NCBI GenBank assembly: GCA_023398375.1
Contig: JAEWSH010000084.1
Span: 186,001-250,000 of the forward strand
Source: Bacillota bacterium
GTDB taxonomy: Bacteria; Bacillota; Clostridia; Lachnospirales; Lachnospiraceae
Reading direction: 5' to 3'
DNA: 64,000 nt
Below, in pieces: positions 33,981-42,738 of this stretch (the first letter of the stretch is position 1; every line of letters starts with the position of its first letter). The translations under genes and the position numbers were made by a program. Below the pieces are notes generated by a model. The model was not told the origin of the DNA. It worked only from the letters and a program-made list of their open reading frames with translations, and did no database searches.

Positions 33981-35405
33981 ATGAAAAAGACTCTTTATTC
34001 AAAATTCATACTTGCATATGTTATTTTTGGGTTTTTTGGCTTTGTTGTAGTCGCTACTTTTGTATCGAGCATGACATATGAACATCTGAAAAGAGAAAAA
34101 GCAGACTCCCTCTATAAGGAAGCAACCTTAATTGCCAACACATATGCCTCGGATCTGTATAACAATCAAGCTTCTATTGATACGGTACAAAGACAGCTTG
34201 ATGCTCTTGATACTTACCTTGATGCCTCTATTTGGATCATTAATCCTTCCGGTCGCGTAGTCCTGGATACTCAAAACCCAATTAATATTAACAATCCCGT
34301 TATTGTTAATAATTTTGATTCCACGATTACATCCGGCTCTTATTATATAATCGGTGACTTTTTTGGAATGTTCAAGCAGGAGAAACTAAGTGTCTTTGCA
34401 CCGATTACTGCTAATTTCGAAGTAAAGGGATATGTAGTGATCCATGTTGATATCAATAGTATCCACAGATCCAGTGATAGTCTTTTGAATATATCTTATA
34501 TCATGTTAGTGATTTTATTTTTACTCTCACTTATTATACTTATTTTCTTTACAGAAGTGGTTTATGTTCCGCTCCGTAAGATCACCCTTGCGACAGAGCA
34601 GTTCGCAGGAGGAAACATGCATTATAAACTTCAGGTGGATAGTGCAGATGAAATCGGTTATCTGGCAGCTTCTCTGTCTTATATGGCAAGCGAAATTGCA
34701 AGGAGCGAAGAAAATCAGAAAAAAATGGTAGCAAATGTATCTCATGATTTTCGTTCTCCTCTTACTTCTATAAAAGGGTATCTGGAAGCTATGATTGATG
34801 GTACGATTCCACCGGAAATGTCCCAAAAATACATGACAATTGTATTAAATGAAACAGATAGGCTCACAAAACTAACAAATAGTTTATTGACATTAAATAA
34901 CTTAAATACAAATGGCATGCTGCTGGATAAGACAAACTTCGATATTAATCAGGTCATTAAAAATACAGCCGCTTCTTTTGAAGGAACCTGCAAAGGTAAA
35001 ATGATAGCGATAGAATTAGTTCTGACTGCTGAAGTTATGATCGTCCATGCCGATGTCTTAAAAATTCAGCAGGTTCTATATAATCTTCTGGATAATGCGA
35101 TCAAGTTCAGTCATAAAGATTCTATCATAAAAATCGAAACTTTGGAAAAACACAGTAAAATATTTGTTTCTGTAAAAGATAACGGTATCGGTATTCCAAA
35201 AGATAGTCTGAAATTAATCTGGGATCGCTTCTATAAAACAGATTTATCCCGTGGTAAAGATAAAAAAGGCACCGGACTTGGTCTTTCCATTACAAAAGAG
35301 ATCATACATGCTCATGGCGAAAATATTAATGTGATCAGTACAGAGGGCGTTGGTTCTGAATTTATCTTCTCCCTGGCTAAAGTAGAAGATTCTGAGGATG
35401 ACTGA
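33981..35405 (+). CDS. Membrane sensor histidine kinase with extracellular sensor and HAMP domain
   Basis: 474 residues. Membrane segments at about 10-32 and 172-192 flank an extracellular domain of some 140 residues (PAS/Cache-like, ending in VKGYVVIHVDI). A HAMP linker (about 193-245) leads to the phospho-acceptor H255 in NVSHDFRSPLTSIKGY, N-box NLLDNAIKFS, DNGIGIP, and GTGLGLSI. It is a complete kinase and surely the partner of the response regulator just upstream. A strong terminator follows nine bases after the stop. Confidence 0.92.
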   Translation: MKKTLYSKFILAYVIFGFFGFVVVATFVSSMTYEHLKREKADSLYKEATLIANTYASDLYNNQASIDTVQRQLDALDTYLDASIWIINPSGRVVLDTQNPININNPVIVNNFDSTITSGSYYIIGDFFGMFKQEKLSVFAPITANFEVKGYVVIHVDINSIHRSSDSLLNISYIMLVILFLLSLIILIFFTEVVYVPLRKITLATEQFAGGNMHYKLQVDSADEIGYLAASLSYMASEIARSEENQKKMVANVSHDFRSPLTSIKGYLEAMIDGTIPPEMSQKYMTIVLNETDRLTKLTNSLLTLNNLNTNGMLLDKTNFDINQVIKNTAASFEGTCKGKMIAIELVLTAEVMIVHADVLKIQQVLYNLLDNAIKFSHKDSIIKIETLEKHSKIFVSVKDNGIGIPKDSLKLIWDRFYKTDLSRGKDKKGTGLGLSITKEIIHAHGENINVISTEGVGSEFIFSLAKVEDSEDD

Positions 35406-35413
35406 CACCACAA

Positions 35414-35459
35414 AAATAAGCCACACAGTAACGTTTGGACGTTTTTGTGTGGCTTATTT
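35414..35459. terminator. Strong terminator between the kinase and trmL genes
   Basis: AAATAAGCCACACA pairs perfectly (14 bp) with TGTGTGGCTTATTT around an 18-base loop. Both genes point towards it, and A/T runs at each side let it work in both directions. Confidence 0.85.
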
Positions 35460-35555
35460 ATAGCTGAAGAACCAATTATCGTTCTTCCCAAAGCAAACTT
35501 GTCTGCTATTTTAATTCATAGGAATTTCCGTGTCTAATGCGAACCTGCTCCTATT

Positions 35556-36053
35556 TTATTCCTTCCAGTGCAGACGGTGTAACTCGCCCTGCATCTGCAT
35601 ATGTGAAAAATTATTCTGACGCAGCGCTTCATACAATACAACAGAAACAGAATTCGATAAATTCAAAGAACGAATCTTAGACAGCATTGGAATCCGAATG
35701 CAAGTCTCTTCATTTTCTACGAGAATCTCTTCCGGAATACCGGCACTCTCCTTACCGAACATAATATAGTCATCCGGCCCATATGTGACATCAGTATAGA
35801 CATGTTTTGCTTTCGTCGTTGCCATCCATACTTTTGCATTCGGATTCCTTTCTAAAAAATCTTCAAAATTTACGTACCTGGTTACATCCAAATGCTCCCA
35901 ATAATCCATTCCGGCTCTTTTGATTTCCTTCTCGTTCAAACGAAATCCAAGCGGCTCTATCAGATGTAATCTTGTATCTGTCGCAACACAGGTACGTCCA
36001 ATATTTCCTGTATTAGCCGGTATTTCCGGTTGAAATAGAACTACATTCAACAT
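35556..36053 (-). CDS. trmL: tRNA (cytidine/uridine-34 2'-O)-methyltransferase TrmL
   Basis: 165 residues of the SPOUT (TrmD/SpoU-like) methyltransferase class: N-terminal VVLFQPEIPANTGNIGRTC, LIEPLGF, FGKESAGIPEEIL and the knotted C-terminal SLNLSNSVSVVLYEALRQ. TrmL methylates the wobble nucleotide of tRNA-Leu isoacceptors. The ATG at 36053 is preferred over the GTG one codon earlier. It lies 14 bases after the aminotransferase stop and can be co-transcribed. Confidence 0.93.
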   Translation of the reverse strand: MLNVVLFQPEIPANTGNIGRTCVATDTRLHLIEPLGFRLNEKEIKRAGMDYWEHLDVTRYVNFEDFLERNPNAKVWMATTKAKHVYTDVTYGPDDYIMFGKESAGIPEEILVENEETCIRIPMLSKIRSLNLSNSVSVVLYEALRQNNFSHMQMQGELHRLHWKE

Positions 36054-36067
36054 CACTTTTTCCTTCT

Positions 36068-37246
36068 CTACTTATCTTTCCGCTCTTCGCGTAATTTTTG
36101 CACGAATTTAGCAAATCTACCAATTGCAATTTTTAGATCTTCCATAGAATATGCATAGGAAATACGAAGAAAACCTTCTCCACATGCACCAAACGCGGTT
36201 CCCGGCACTACAGCCACTTTCTCTTCCTCTAAAAATCTTGTCGCAAACTCGTCAGAAGTCATTCCGAATTCTTTAATACAAGGAAATACATAAAAAGCTC
36301 CAAACGGTTCGAAACACTCCAATTTCATCTCTTTGAATACATGCACCAGATAACGTCTTCTCTGATTATATGCTTCCTTCATCTTCTGTACATCTTCATC
36401 TCCATTTTTCAGAGCTTCTACAGCTGCATACTGGCTCGTAGTCGGTGCACACATAATTGCGAACTGATGTATCTTAATCATTTGCTCTATTATTTCTTTT
36501 GGTCCGCATGCATATCCTAATCTCCATCCTGTCATGGCATAAGATTTAGAAAAACCGTTAATTAAAATTGTTCTTTTCTGCATTCCTGGAATATTTGCAA
36601 TAGAAACATGATTACCGGCATATGACAGCTCTGAATAAATTTCGTCTGAAATAACAAACAGATCTTTTTCTATGACCACCTTTGCAATTGCTTCGAGGTC
36701 TTTCCTCTCCATTATGGCACCTGTTGGGTTATTGGGAAATGGTAAGATCAATACTTTTGTCTTATCCGTTACTGCATCCAAAACTTCCTGCGCTGTCAGA
36801 CGAAATTCATTCTCATGCTTTAATTCAATGATAACAGGTCTACCACCCGCAAGAATAGTACATGGTACATAGGATACATAACAAGGCTGGGGAATTAGTA
36901 CTTCATCTCCTGGCTCCAGCATAGCACGTAAGCCAATATCAATCGCTTCGGAACCGCCTACTGTAACGATTACCTGCTCGTTATAGTCATATTCTAAATC
37001 AAATCTGCGGTCTAAATATTTACAGATCTCTATTTTTAAATCCTTCAATCCTGCATTTGATGTGTAAAAAGTACGTCCCTTTTCCAGAGAATACATACCT
37101 TCATCTCGTATATGCCATGGTGTATCAAAATCCGGTTCTCCCACGCCTAGAGAGATTGCATCCTTCATCTCGCTTACAATGTCGAAGAATTTTCTGATAC
37201 CGGATGGCTCAATATCTACTACTTGTTGAGATAATGGGTTTCTCAT
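36068..37246 (-). CDS. PLP-dependent class I/II aminotransferase
   Basis: 392 residues. Fold type I aminotransferase with FPNNPTGAI, FVISDEIYSELSYAG, the PLP lysine in NGFSKSYAMTGWRLGYACG (about K234) and FLRISYAYS. It resembles aromatic/aspartate-type aminotransferases of Firmicutes (PatA, AraT groups). It starts within the last four bases of an Lrp/AsnC gene, so the two are coupled and the regulator probably senses the amino acid handled by the enzyme. The exact substrate is not fixed by sequence. Confidence 0.92.
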   Translation of the reverse strand: MRNPLSQQVVDIEPSGIRKFFDIVSEMKDAISLGVGEPDFDTPWHIRDEGMYSLEKGRTFYTSNAGLKDLKIEICKYLDRRFDLEYDYNEQVIVTVGGSEAIDIGLRAMLEPGDEVLIPQPCYVSYVPCTILAGGRPVIIELKHENEFRLTAQEVLDAVTDKTKVLILPFPNNPTGAIMERKDLEAIAKVVIEKDLFVISDEIYSELSYAGNHVSIANIPGMQKRTILINGFSKSYAMTGWRLGYACGPKEIIEQMIKIHQFAIMCAPTTSQYAAVEALKNGDEDVQKMKEAYNQRRRYLVHVFKEMKLECFEPFGAFYVFPCIKEFGMTSDEFATRFLEEEKVAVVPGTAFGACGEGFLRISYAYSMEDLKIAIGRFAKFVQKLREERKDK

Positions 37247-37725
37247 GGCGTAATTACCATCCTTTCGTCGACATATTTCTTTTCAAGAATGGTTCCATGA
37301 TCCTTATATTTTTTTAAAATAAAATGTGTAGCAGTACTCAGTATTGATTCCTGTGTGGACAGTTTATCAGATACAAAGTTCGATATTTCTTTCAGTGTCT
37401 TACCTTCCAGTATTACCAGCAGATCGTATCCACCTGAAATCAAATAGGTAGCATGAACTTCCGGATATTTATAGATTCTTTCTGCAATACTGTCAAATCC
37501 ATGCCCTCTTTGCGGTGTGACACGTACTTCAATCAATGCTGTTACTTTATCAATGTTGGTTTTTTCCCAATCGATCAATGTATGATATCCGCAAATAATT
37601 CCCTCTTTTTCCATTGCTGCAAGTTCATTTACAACATCAATTTCCTCAACTCCCAGGATAACTGCTAACTCTCTTAGGTCAATACGGCTATTTTTTTCAA
37701 TCACCATTAACAATTCTTCTCTCAT
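37243..37725 (-). CDS. Lrp/AsnC-family transcriptional regulator
   Basis: 160 residues. N-terminal helix-turn-helix (about 1-55: IDLRELAVILGVEEIDVVNELAAMEKEG) and a C-terminal RAM ligand-binding domain (about 65-145: ALIEVRVTPQRG, ATYLISGGYDLLVILEG). These regulators form octamers and respond to amino acids. The stop overlaps the aminotransferase start (ATGA). The HypE-like gene lies 14 bases upstream, so all three probably form one operon. Confidence 0.92.
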   Translation of the reverse strand: MREELLMVIEKNSRIDLRELAVILGVEEIDVVNELAAMEKEGIICGYHTLIDWEKTNIDKVTALIEVRVTPQRGHGFDSIAERIYKYPEVHATYLISGGYDLLVILEGKTLKEISNFVSDKLSTQESILSTATHFILKKYKDHGTILEKKYVDERMVITP

Positions 37726-37739
37726 ATAACAATCTCCTT

Positions 37740-38720
37740 TTATAATTTATATATCTCATCTGATCTTGGCGGCTCCAGAAATCTTTTTTCATCTTCGTTT
37801 ATGACAACTCTGTCATTACTATCTGTTATTTTACCAACTACACTTGCCTTAATATTTTCTTTTTCTAAAGCTCTGACCAAATCGTATCCATTGTCTGTTA
37901 CCATGATAAGAGAGCCTGATGATATCATCTGATATGGATTGATATCAAAAAATTCACACACTTCAATTGTCTCCTGCCTGATTGGTAACTTCGCTAAATC
38001 GATTTCAAGTCCAACGCCCGAACTCTCCGCAATCTCCCAAAGTGCTCCAAAAATACCGCTTTCCGTAACATCATGCATAGTCCTGACGCCGGACCTAATG
38101 GCGGTGGCAGCCTCCGGAATAATAGACAGCAGCTGTCTAAATGTTTGGGCTGTATCTACCAAATGCGCTGGATATTTCGTTCTTAATTCCTGCTCTTTTT
38201 CTCGTGCGATAATTGCAGTTCCTTCCAGACCTATCCATTTGCTGACCACAATATCCTGACCGGGCATTGCACCTTTTGTCGTAGCTATCTTATCTTTCTT
38301 CACTTTTCCCACACCGGTCACCGTAATAACTGGCTGGCTGACTGCACGTACGACCTCTGTATGTCCGCCTATAATCTGAATCTGCAGTGCGGCACACTCT
38401 GCTTCTATTTTCTGCATCATCTCTTTCAATTCTGATTCATAAGCTGTCTCTGGTAATAAAATAGACAACATAATTCCTACTGGCTCTGCACCGGTTGCCG
38501 CAAGATCGTTTACAGCCGCATAAACCGCATAAATTTCCATATCTTTACTTGCTGCAGTCACAGGATCTACTGTAAGAGCCATGACTTCATTTTCTGATAA
38601 CGCTAAAATGGCGCAGTCTTCTCCTACGCCTGCGCCAATAATAACCTCTTCTCTTTGAGTATGAATTTGTTTTAAAACAGAACGCTTTAATACGCTTTCT
38701 GATATTTTCCCGCTTTTCAT
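37740..38720 (-). CDS. AIR synthase-related / HypE-like protein
   Basis: 326 residues of the PurM/HypE superfamily: VGEDCAIL, ALTVDPVTAA, then AVNDLAATGAEPVGIMLSI, IQIIGGHTEV and MHDVTESGIFGALWE. These folds bind ATP for phosphorylating or dehydrating a substrate. HypE proper ends in a conserved Cys used for cyanide formation; here the C-terminus (PPRSDEIYKL) lacks it, and no hyp genes are near, so a hydrogenase role is unlikely. Start 38720 has AGAGGG 6 bases upstream; the GTG 21 bases earlier is less likely. Confidence 0.82.
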   Translation of the reverse strand: MKSGKISESVLKRSVLKQIHTQREEVIIGAGVGEDCAILALSENEVMALTVDPVTAASKDMEIYAVYAAVNDLAATGAEPVGIMLSILLPETAYESELKEMMQKIEAECAALQIQIIGGHTEVVRAVSQPVITVTGVGKVKKDKIATTKGAMPGQDIVVSKWIGLEGTAIIAREKEQELRTKYPAHLVDTAQTFRQLLSIIPEAATAIRSGVRTMHDVTESGIFGALWEIAESSGVGLEIDLAKLPIRQETIEVCEFFDINPYQMISSGSLIMVTDNGYDLVRALEKENIKASVVGKITDSNDRVVINEDEKRFLEPPRSDEIYKL

Positions 38721-38796
38721 TTCTTTCCCTCTGTCAGACACCTTTTACTTTTATTCATTAAACTATACGGCCGTTTTGATATTACATATAGTTGTT

Positions 38797-38940
38797 GTTA
38801 CTATTCAGTCATGAATACCGGGAGGTGTTTTTTGTGAGCCAAGGTCACAGAAAACCCGAGTTTTTCATGCGCGAAATTATGCAGAATGCATAATTCCTGT
38901 GCATAACTGTTACTATGAAGCCGTAAGGCTGAATAGTAAC
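38797..38940. repeat. 144-bp palindromic intergenic element
   Basis: Perfect 12-bp terminal inverted repeats, GTTACTATTCAG (38797-38808) and CTGAATAGTAAC (38929-38940), bound a compact element. Its right end is itself a hairpin (38909-38940: GTTACTAT-GA-AGCC-GTAA-GGCT-GA-ATAGTAAC). A related hairpin occurs at 44604-44631. It has no coding potential. This resembles small dispersed elements of MITE or REP kind. Confidence 0.6.
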
Positions 38941-38946
38941 TAGTTG

Positions 38947-40488
38947 TTATTCTACTGCACCTGGATCTGTGATAACCGGTGGTGTTTCTGTATCTGGTGT
39001 AACAGTCGGATCAACAGCAGATGGGTCTGTTGCTGTCGGTGCTGCTATAGACGCCTGATATGCAGCAATAATACTCTTTACATAATCAATGCTGCCCGTT
39101 GCGATTGCTGCCTGCATAGCATTGGTAACTGCCGGATCTGCGCTTGCAATTCCTACAGTGGCTGTCTTTGGTGACATCTGATAACTACTGTTATTTACTT
39201 CCGTTCTACTTACTTCGTTCCCGTTTTCTTTAACAACTTTCCATAATTTGGCTACATAACCAATATGCGCCGATTGCACGTCAATAGTACCTACCTGCGC
39301 AGAAGCATTTGCAATAATTTTCTCTCCCTGAGGTTCTGTCTTCTTTATAACTTGACTCTCATATGTGACAGTTCTGTTCGGATCTCTTGTCTCAACACCA
39401 TAAACTACAAAGGTAAGTTTCTTATCCGGTGTCGTATATCCTTCAATATAAACAGGATGCTCTGAAGAATTGGTAAATTTAAAATCTTTAGAAGTTCCCG
39501 AAATTGCTGCATCTGCTGAAGGATCTACATAAGACACGATCATGGAATGGTTATAACGTTCGTCGACCTGCAATTCAGCCTTTAATACTGCATTATATAG
39601 TGTTGTAGATACCTGACAGATTCCTCCGCCAAGACTTTCAACTACCATACCATTCAGATAAGAACCTGCCATATGGTATCCATTCTCCTGTGTGAACGGA
39701 CTTACCTTTTCGTATGTTGAAAAACTGTCTCCCGGATATAATGTTGTTCCATTTATAAGACTGCATCCATTGGCAACATTCGCACTTCTATCAGACCCTG
39801 AAGTATGATAACTCGTTGTAAAAGTACCTAAAACGTCCTTTACTTTACTCAGTTCTTCTTCTGTTCCCCTTGGTTCATCGACTTTTGTGACCAGATCAAT
39901 TGCACAGGCTTCATGATTCCATTCAGCATTGATGTAAGACTCAATCGCTTTTACAGATTCACCGACCTCTACTTCATGACCTTCCTTTCCTGGCTCTATG
40001 ATAAATTTTCCATCTTCTCTTTTTAAAGTCGCATCAACTGCTTCCATGTGAAATTCACTACATTTTTCATTTAGTAAATTCTCTGCCACAGCCTTGTCGA
40101 TATCAAAAGTGACTTTAAATACCTTGTTTTCATGCTCCAAATCTTTTTTTGCTTTATATCTTTGAATAATGTTCCCTTTGACGCCATATCCGGAAGCCTC
40201 CTCAATGACATTCGGATTATTCCATATAAGTCCCAATTCCGATGCAGTTACATCAAAACTGTTATCATCACCTGCATTTAATGTAATCTTGGTTTCCTCA
40301 AGCGAAGTTACATATGCATTAACTGCAGTTGTAGCTTCCTCTTCAGTCATTCCTGAAATATCAATATTATCAACATAAATACCATTTTGAATCATTGATG
40401 TTTCAGAGGCCTGTACCTGCATACCTAATACATAAAAGCATACAATCACAAAGGTTAACCTGATTACCTTACTACCTAACTTCTTCAT
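38947..40488 (-). CDS. VanW-family secreted protein (YoaR-like, with G5-like domain)
   Basis: 513 residues. The N-terminal signal segment (about 8-27) is followed by two peptidoglycan-binding-like repeats (GIYVDNIDISGMTEEEATT motif), the VanW domain (about 215-345: CSLINGTTLYPGDSFSTYEKVSPF, GGGICQVSTTLYNAVLKAEL) and a G5-like region (YESQVIKKTEPQGEKII). The last 45 residues are a Pro/Thr/Asp-rich tail, perhaps wall-spanning. VanW proteins are linked to cell-wall processes, but their reaction is unknown; the name comes from vancomycin clusters, and none is present here. Confidence 0.9.
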   Translation of the reverse strand: MKKLGSKVIRLTFVIVCFYVLGMQVQASETSMIQNGIYVDNIDISGMTEEEATTAVNAYVTSLEETKITLNAGDDNSFDVTASELGLIWNNPNVIEEASGYGVKGNIIQRYKAKKDLEHENKVFKVTFDIDKAVAENLLNEKCSEFHMEAVDATLKREDGKFIIEPGKEGHEVEVGESVKAIESYINAEWNHEACAIDLVTKVDEPRGTEEELSKVKDVLGTFTTSYHTSGSDRSANVANGCSLINGTTLYPGDSFSTYEKVSPFTQENGYHMAGSYLNGMVVESLGGGICQVSTTLYNAVLKAELQVDERYNHSMIVSYVDPSADAAISGTSKDFKFTNSSEHPVYIEGYTTPDKKLTFVVYGVETRDPNRTVTYESQVIKKTEPQGEKIIANASAQVGTIDVQSAHIGYVAKLWKVVKENGNEVSRTEVNNSSYQMSPKTATVGIASADPAVTNAMQAAIATGSIDYVKSIIAAYQASIAAPTATDPSAVDPTVTPDTETPPVITDPGAVE

Positions 40489-40557
40489 AATTACTCCACT
40501 CCTCGAACACTTCTTGTATAAGCATTGACATATGCCATTTATTTTTGTATAAATTAC

Positions 40558-40674
40558 TTAGACGCCTATATTTACCACTGACAAAAGCATAGGCAACACC
40601 ATTGCAACTACCAATAATATGATAATGACAGCTGAAATAATTCTTTTTGACTTCTTATTATTCATGTTAAACAT
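40558..40674 (-). CDS. Small single-span membrane protein
   Basis: 38 residues: a positively charged N-terminus (NNKKSKR) and one hydrophobic segment of about 23 residues (IISAVIIILLVVAMVLPMLL), giving an N-in topology. The start at 40674 is chosen from GAGG 6 bases upstream; the frame is open further upstream but without support. It is divergent from the gene at 40731. No homologue can be named. Small proteins of this form are often missed in annotation. Confidence 0.5.
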   Translation of the reverse strand: MFNMNNKKSKRIISAVIIILLVVAMVLPMLLSVVNIGV

Positions 40675-40730
40675 ACTTTTCCTCATTTCAAAGAAACAAA
40701 ATATTAGAATCCACTGAAAGGATATTATAT

Positions 40731-41348
40731 ATGAAATTCCCCTTTTTTGCAAGTTTTATTGTATTTATCATTTGGCTTGCCTATGAAATTAGAAAACATA
40801 ACCGTATCAATAAAAAAACGCAGGACAGCTTCTGGGAAAAAGAGGCTCTTGCAAATTCAGTCAGAAAAAAATCTCTGGAAAATTTATCTTATATTACGAT
40901 TCCAATAGCGTCCCTGCCTATGAATCTTATGGCAGAAGATGAAATCATGAAGGATATCTATAAAACAATTTCTATTTTAAAGGATCAGAAAATTGTAAAC
41001 TTTACAGGTTATTCCAATACAGAATTAAAATTACAGTATGGGGCTCCAAATATCACTGCGCTGACAGAATATGACCAGAATTATACTTTACTGGCAAGAA
41101 CACTTCAAAAGTGGGCAGAACTTTTATATAAAAATAGTTATATAAATGAAAGTAAATCTGTTTTGGAATTTGCTGTTTCCACCCATACAGATGTAAGTAA
41201 AACTTATAAATTACTTGCAGATATTTATTTTTCAGAAGGAGATTTTAATGGTATCAAAAGATTAACGGATACTGCTTCCACTTTAAATTCTGTTATGAAA
41301 AACGCTATCGTCCGTACTCTGAAAGAATCCTATCTGTATAACGACTAG
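40731..41348 (+). CDS. Uncharacterised membrane-anchored protein
   Basis: 205 residues. One membrane segment at about 4-20, then a basic stretch (RKHNRINKKTQ) and a cytoplasmic domain rich in helices; the C-terminal part (about 120-200: LLARTLQKWAELLYKNSYINESKSVLEFAV, KTYKLLADIYFSEGDF) resembles tetratricopeptide-like helix pairs. No known family recognised. GAAAGGA precedes the ATG. Its last 44 bases overlap the 3' end of the convergent exonuclease gene. Confidence 0.72.
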   Translation: MKFPFFASFIVFIIWLAYEIRKHNRINKKTQDSFWEKEALANSVRKKSLENLSYITIPIASLPMNLMAEDEIMKDIYKTISILKDQKIVNFTGYSNTELKLQYGAPNITALTEYDQNYTLLARTLQKWAELLYKNSYINESKSVLEFAVSTHTDVSKTYKLLADIYFSEGDFNGIKRLTDTASTLNSVMKNAIVRTLKESYLYND

Positions 41349-42015
41349 CTTCATTCCTGGTCAGATACTCCACTTGATAGTCTACAACTAATTTATGCTT
41401 ATGAATGAGTTCATATAACCGTTCTTTCTGATGTTCGGTTATCGGACTCTCTTTTTTTACCCGGTAGATCAAATCATACAGCTGAAACGCTGCCAACTTT
41501 TCCATTTCTTTACTAAGAAACAGCTTACACATTTTCTGATATAGAAAATGCGTTGCTTTCGCATCTTCCAAAGCACGATGTTCTTTTATCGGTATCCCAT
41601 AATAGTGACATAAAAACCCGAGATTCCTGCTCTCCAATTCCGGCAGATATTTACGGGCAATCCGAAGCGTATCAACTCCCTGCTTTTCAAATCTCATTTT
41701 CTGGTTGACAGCGGCCTTTTTTAAAAATGAATAATCGAATAACACACTATGACCCAGTAACGGCAGATCGCCTATAAATTCAGATAATCTAAAGATAACT
41801 TTTTCAATCATAGGTGCATATTCCAGATCGTTGTCTGTTATCCCGGTTATCTTCGTTGTATTCGTACTCAACTTAATACCAGGATTTACAAACGTAGCGT
41901 AAGTTCCTTCAATTTCTCCGTTTATTACTTTTACAGCACCTATCTCAATAATTTTATCTATTTTGGGATTTAATCCTGATGTTTCCAAGTCCAGAGAAAC
42001 ATAATTGTTTATCAT
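41305..42015 (-). CDS. DnaQ-like 3'-5' exonuclease
   Basis: 236 residues. Exonuclease motifs: Exo I SLDLETSGLNPKIDKIIEIGAV, Exo II around HSVLFDYSFLKKA, Exo III HRALEDAKAT. This is the DEDDh epsilon/PolC-type proofreading fold; stand-alone forms degrade single-stranded DNA or RNA. The last 80 residues (KKESPITEHQKERLYELIHKH) form a helical tail. It overlaps nth by four bases (ATGA) and so is coupled to a DNA-repair gene, which supports a repair role. Its 3' end overlaps the convergent gene by 44 bases. Confidence 0.9.
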   Translation of the reverse strand: MINNYVSLDLETSGLNPKIDKIIEIGAVKVINGEIEGTYATFVNPGIKLSTNTTKITGITDNDLEYAPMIEKVIFRLSEFIGDLPLLGHSVLFDYSFLKKAAVNQKMRFEKQGVDTLRIARKYLPELESRNLGFLCHYYGIPIKEHRALEDAKATHFLYQKMCKLFLSKEMEKLAAFQLYDLIYRVKKESPITEHQKERLYELIHKHKLVVDYQVEYLTRNEASRYTDRILSEYGR

Positions 42016-42698
42016 GATTTTGTATCTCTTTTCTGTTTTCTTTGTGTCTTATTCTTTTTCTTTGGTTCCTTTGCATAAGCAGGACATTCATCTGCCAGAA
42101 AACATTCCTGACAGCGTGGTGAACGGGCAACACAGATCTCTCTTCCCAGCTTTATGATGTGAATATTATAGATAATCCAATGATCCTTGGGCAACACTTT
42201 CATTAAATCAAATTCTATCTTCACCGGATCTTCTTCTTTGGTCAGTCCCAGTTTTTTTGAGATTCTTTTTACATGAGTATCTACGACAATACTTGGCTCG
42301 TTATAAATGTTTCCCCTGATTACATTAGCAGTTTTCCGCCCGACTCCCGGAAGAGCTGTCAGCTGCTCCAATTCTCTAGGTACCTTTCCATTATGATTCT
42401 CCATCAACGCTTTGGAGCAGGCAATAATATTTTTTGCTTTATTATGGTAAAAACCAGTTGCATAAATATCCTTCTCTAATTCTTTCAGATCCGCATTTGC
42501 AAAAGCTTCTACACTTGTATATTTCCGGAATAAATCTTTCGTAACTATGTTAACACGTGCATCCGTACATTGTGCACTTAGCATAGTGGCAATCAATAAC
42601 TCTTCCGGCGTCTCATGGTCCAGATAACATTTATAGGTATTTCCATAATTTCTATCAAGCAGATTCAATATCGCCTGCGTATGTTTTGCAGTAGCCAT
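42012..42698 (-). CDS. nth: Endonuclease III (DNA glycosylase/AP lyase)
   Basis: 228 residues. It removes oxidised pyrimidines from DNA and nicks abasic sites. Visible are the helix-hairpin-helix LPGVGRKTANVIRG with catalytic Lys, the catalytic Asp in VDTHVKRI, and the Fe-S cluster C-x6-C-x2-C-x5-C in CVARSPRCQECFLADEC. A basic Lys/Arg tail ends the protein. It is coupled to the exonuclease gene downstream. Confidence 0.95.
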   Translation of the reverse strand: MATAKHTQAILNLLDRNYGNTYKCYLDHETPEELLIATMLSAQCTDARVNIVTKDLFRKYTSVEAFANADLKELEKDIYATGFYHNKAKNIIACSKALMENHNGKVPRELEQLTALPGVGRKTANVIRGNIYNEPSIVVDTHVKRISKKLGLTKEEDPVKIEFDLMKVLPKDHWIIYNIHIIKLGREICVARSPRCQECFLADECPAYAKEPKKKNKTQRKQKRDTKS

Positions 42699-42738
42699 AA
42701 GCTCGTCCTCTCTTTCTGGTCATGCATATTTTTGACAA

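Noticed and set aside
37740..38720. Hydrogenase maturation protein HypE
   Set aside because: The fold fits, but the C-terminal Cys needed for HypE chemistry is missing and no other hyp genes are near, so only a HypE-like name is used.
38947..40488. Vancomycin-resistance gene
   Set aside because: The VanW domain is widespread in Clostridia without resistance; no vanHAX genes exist here.
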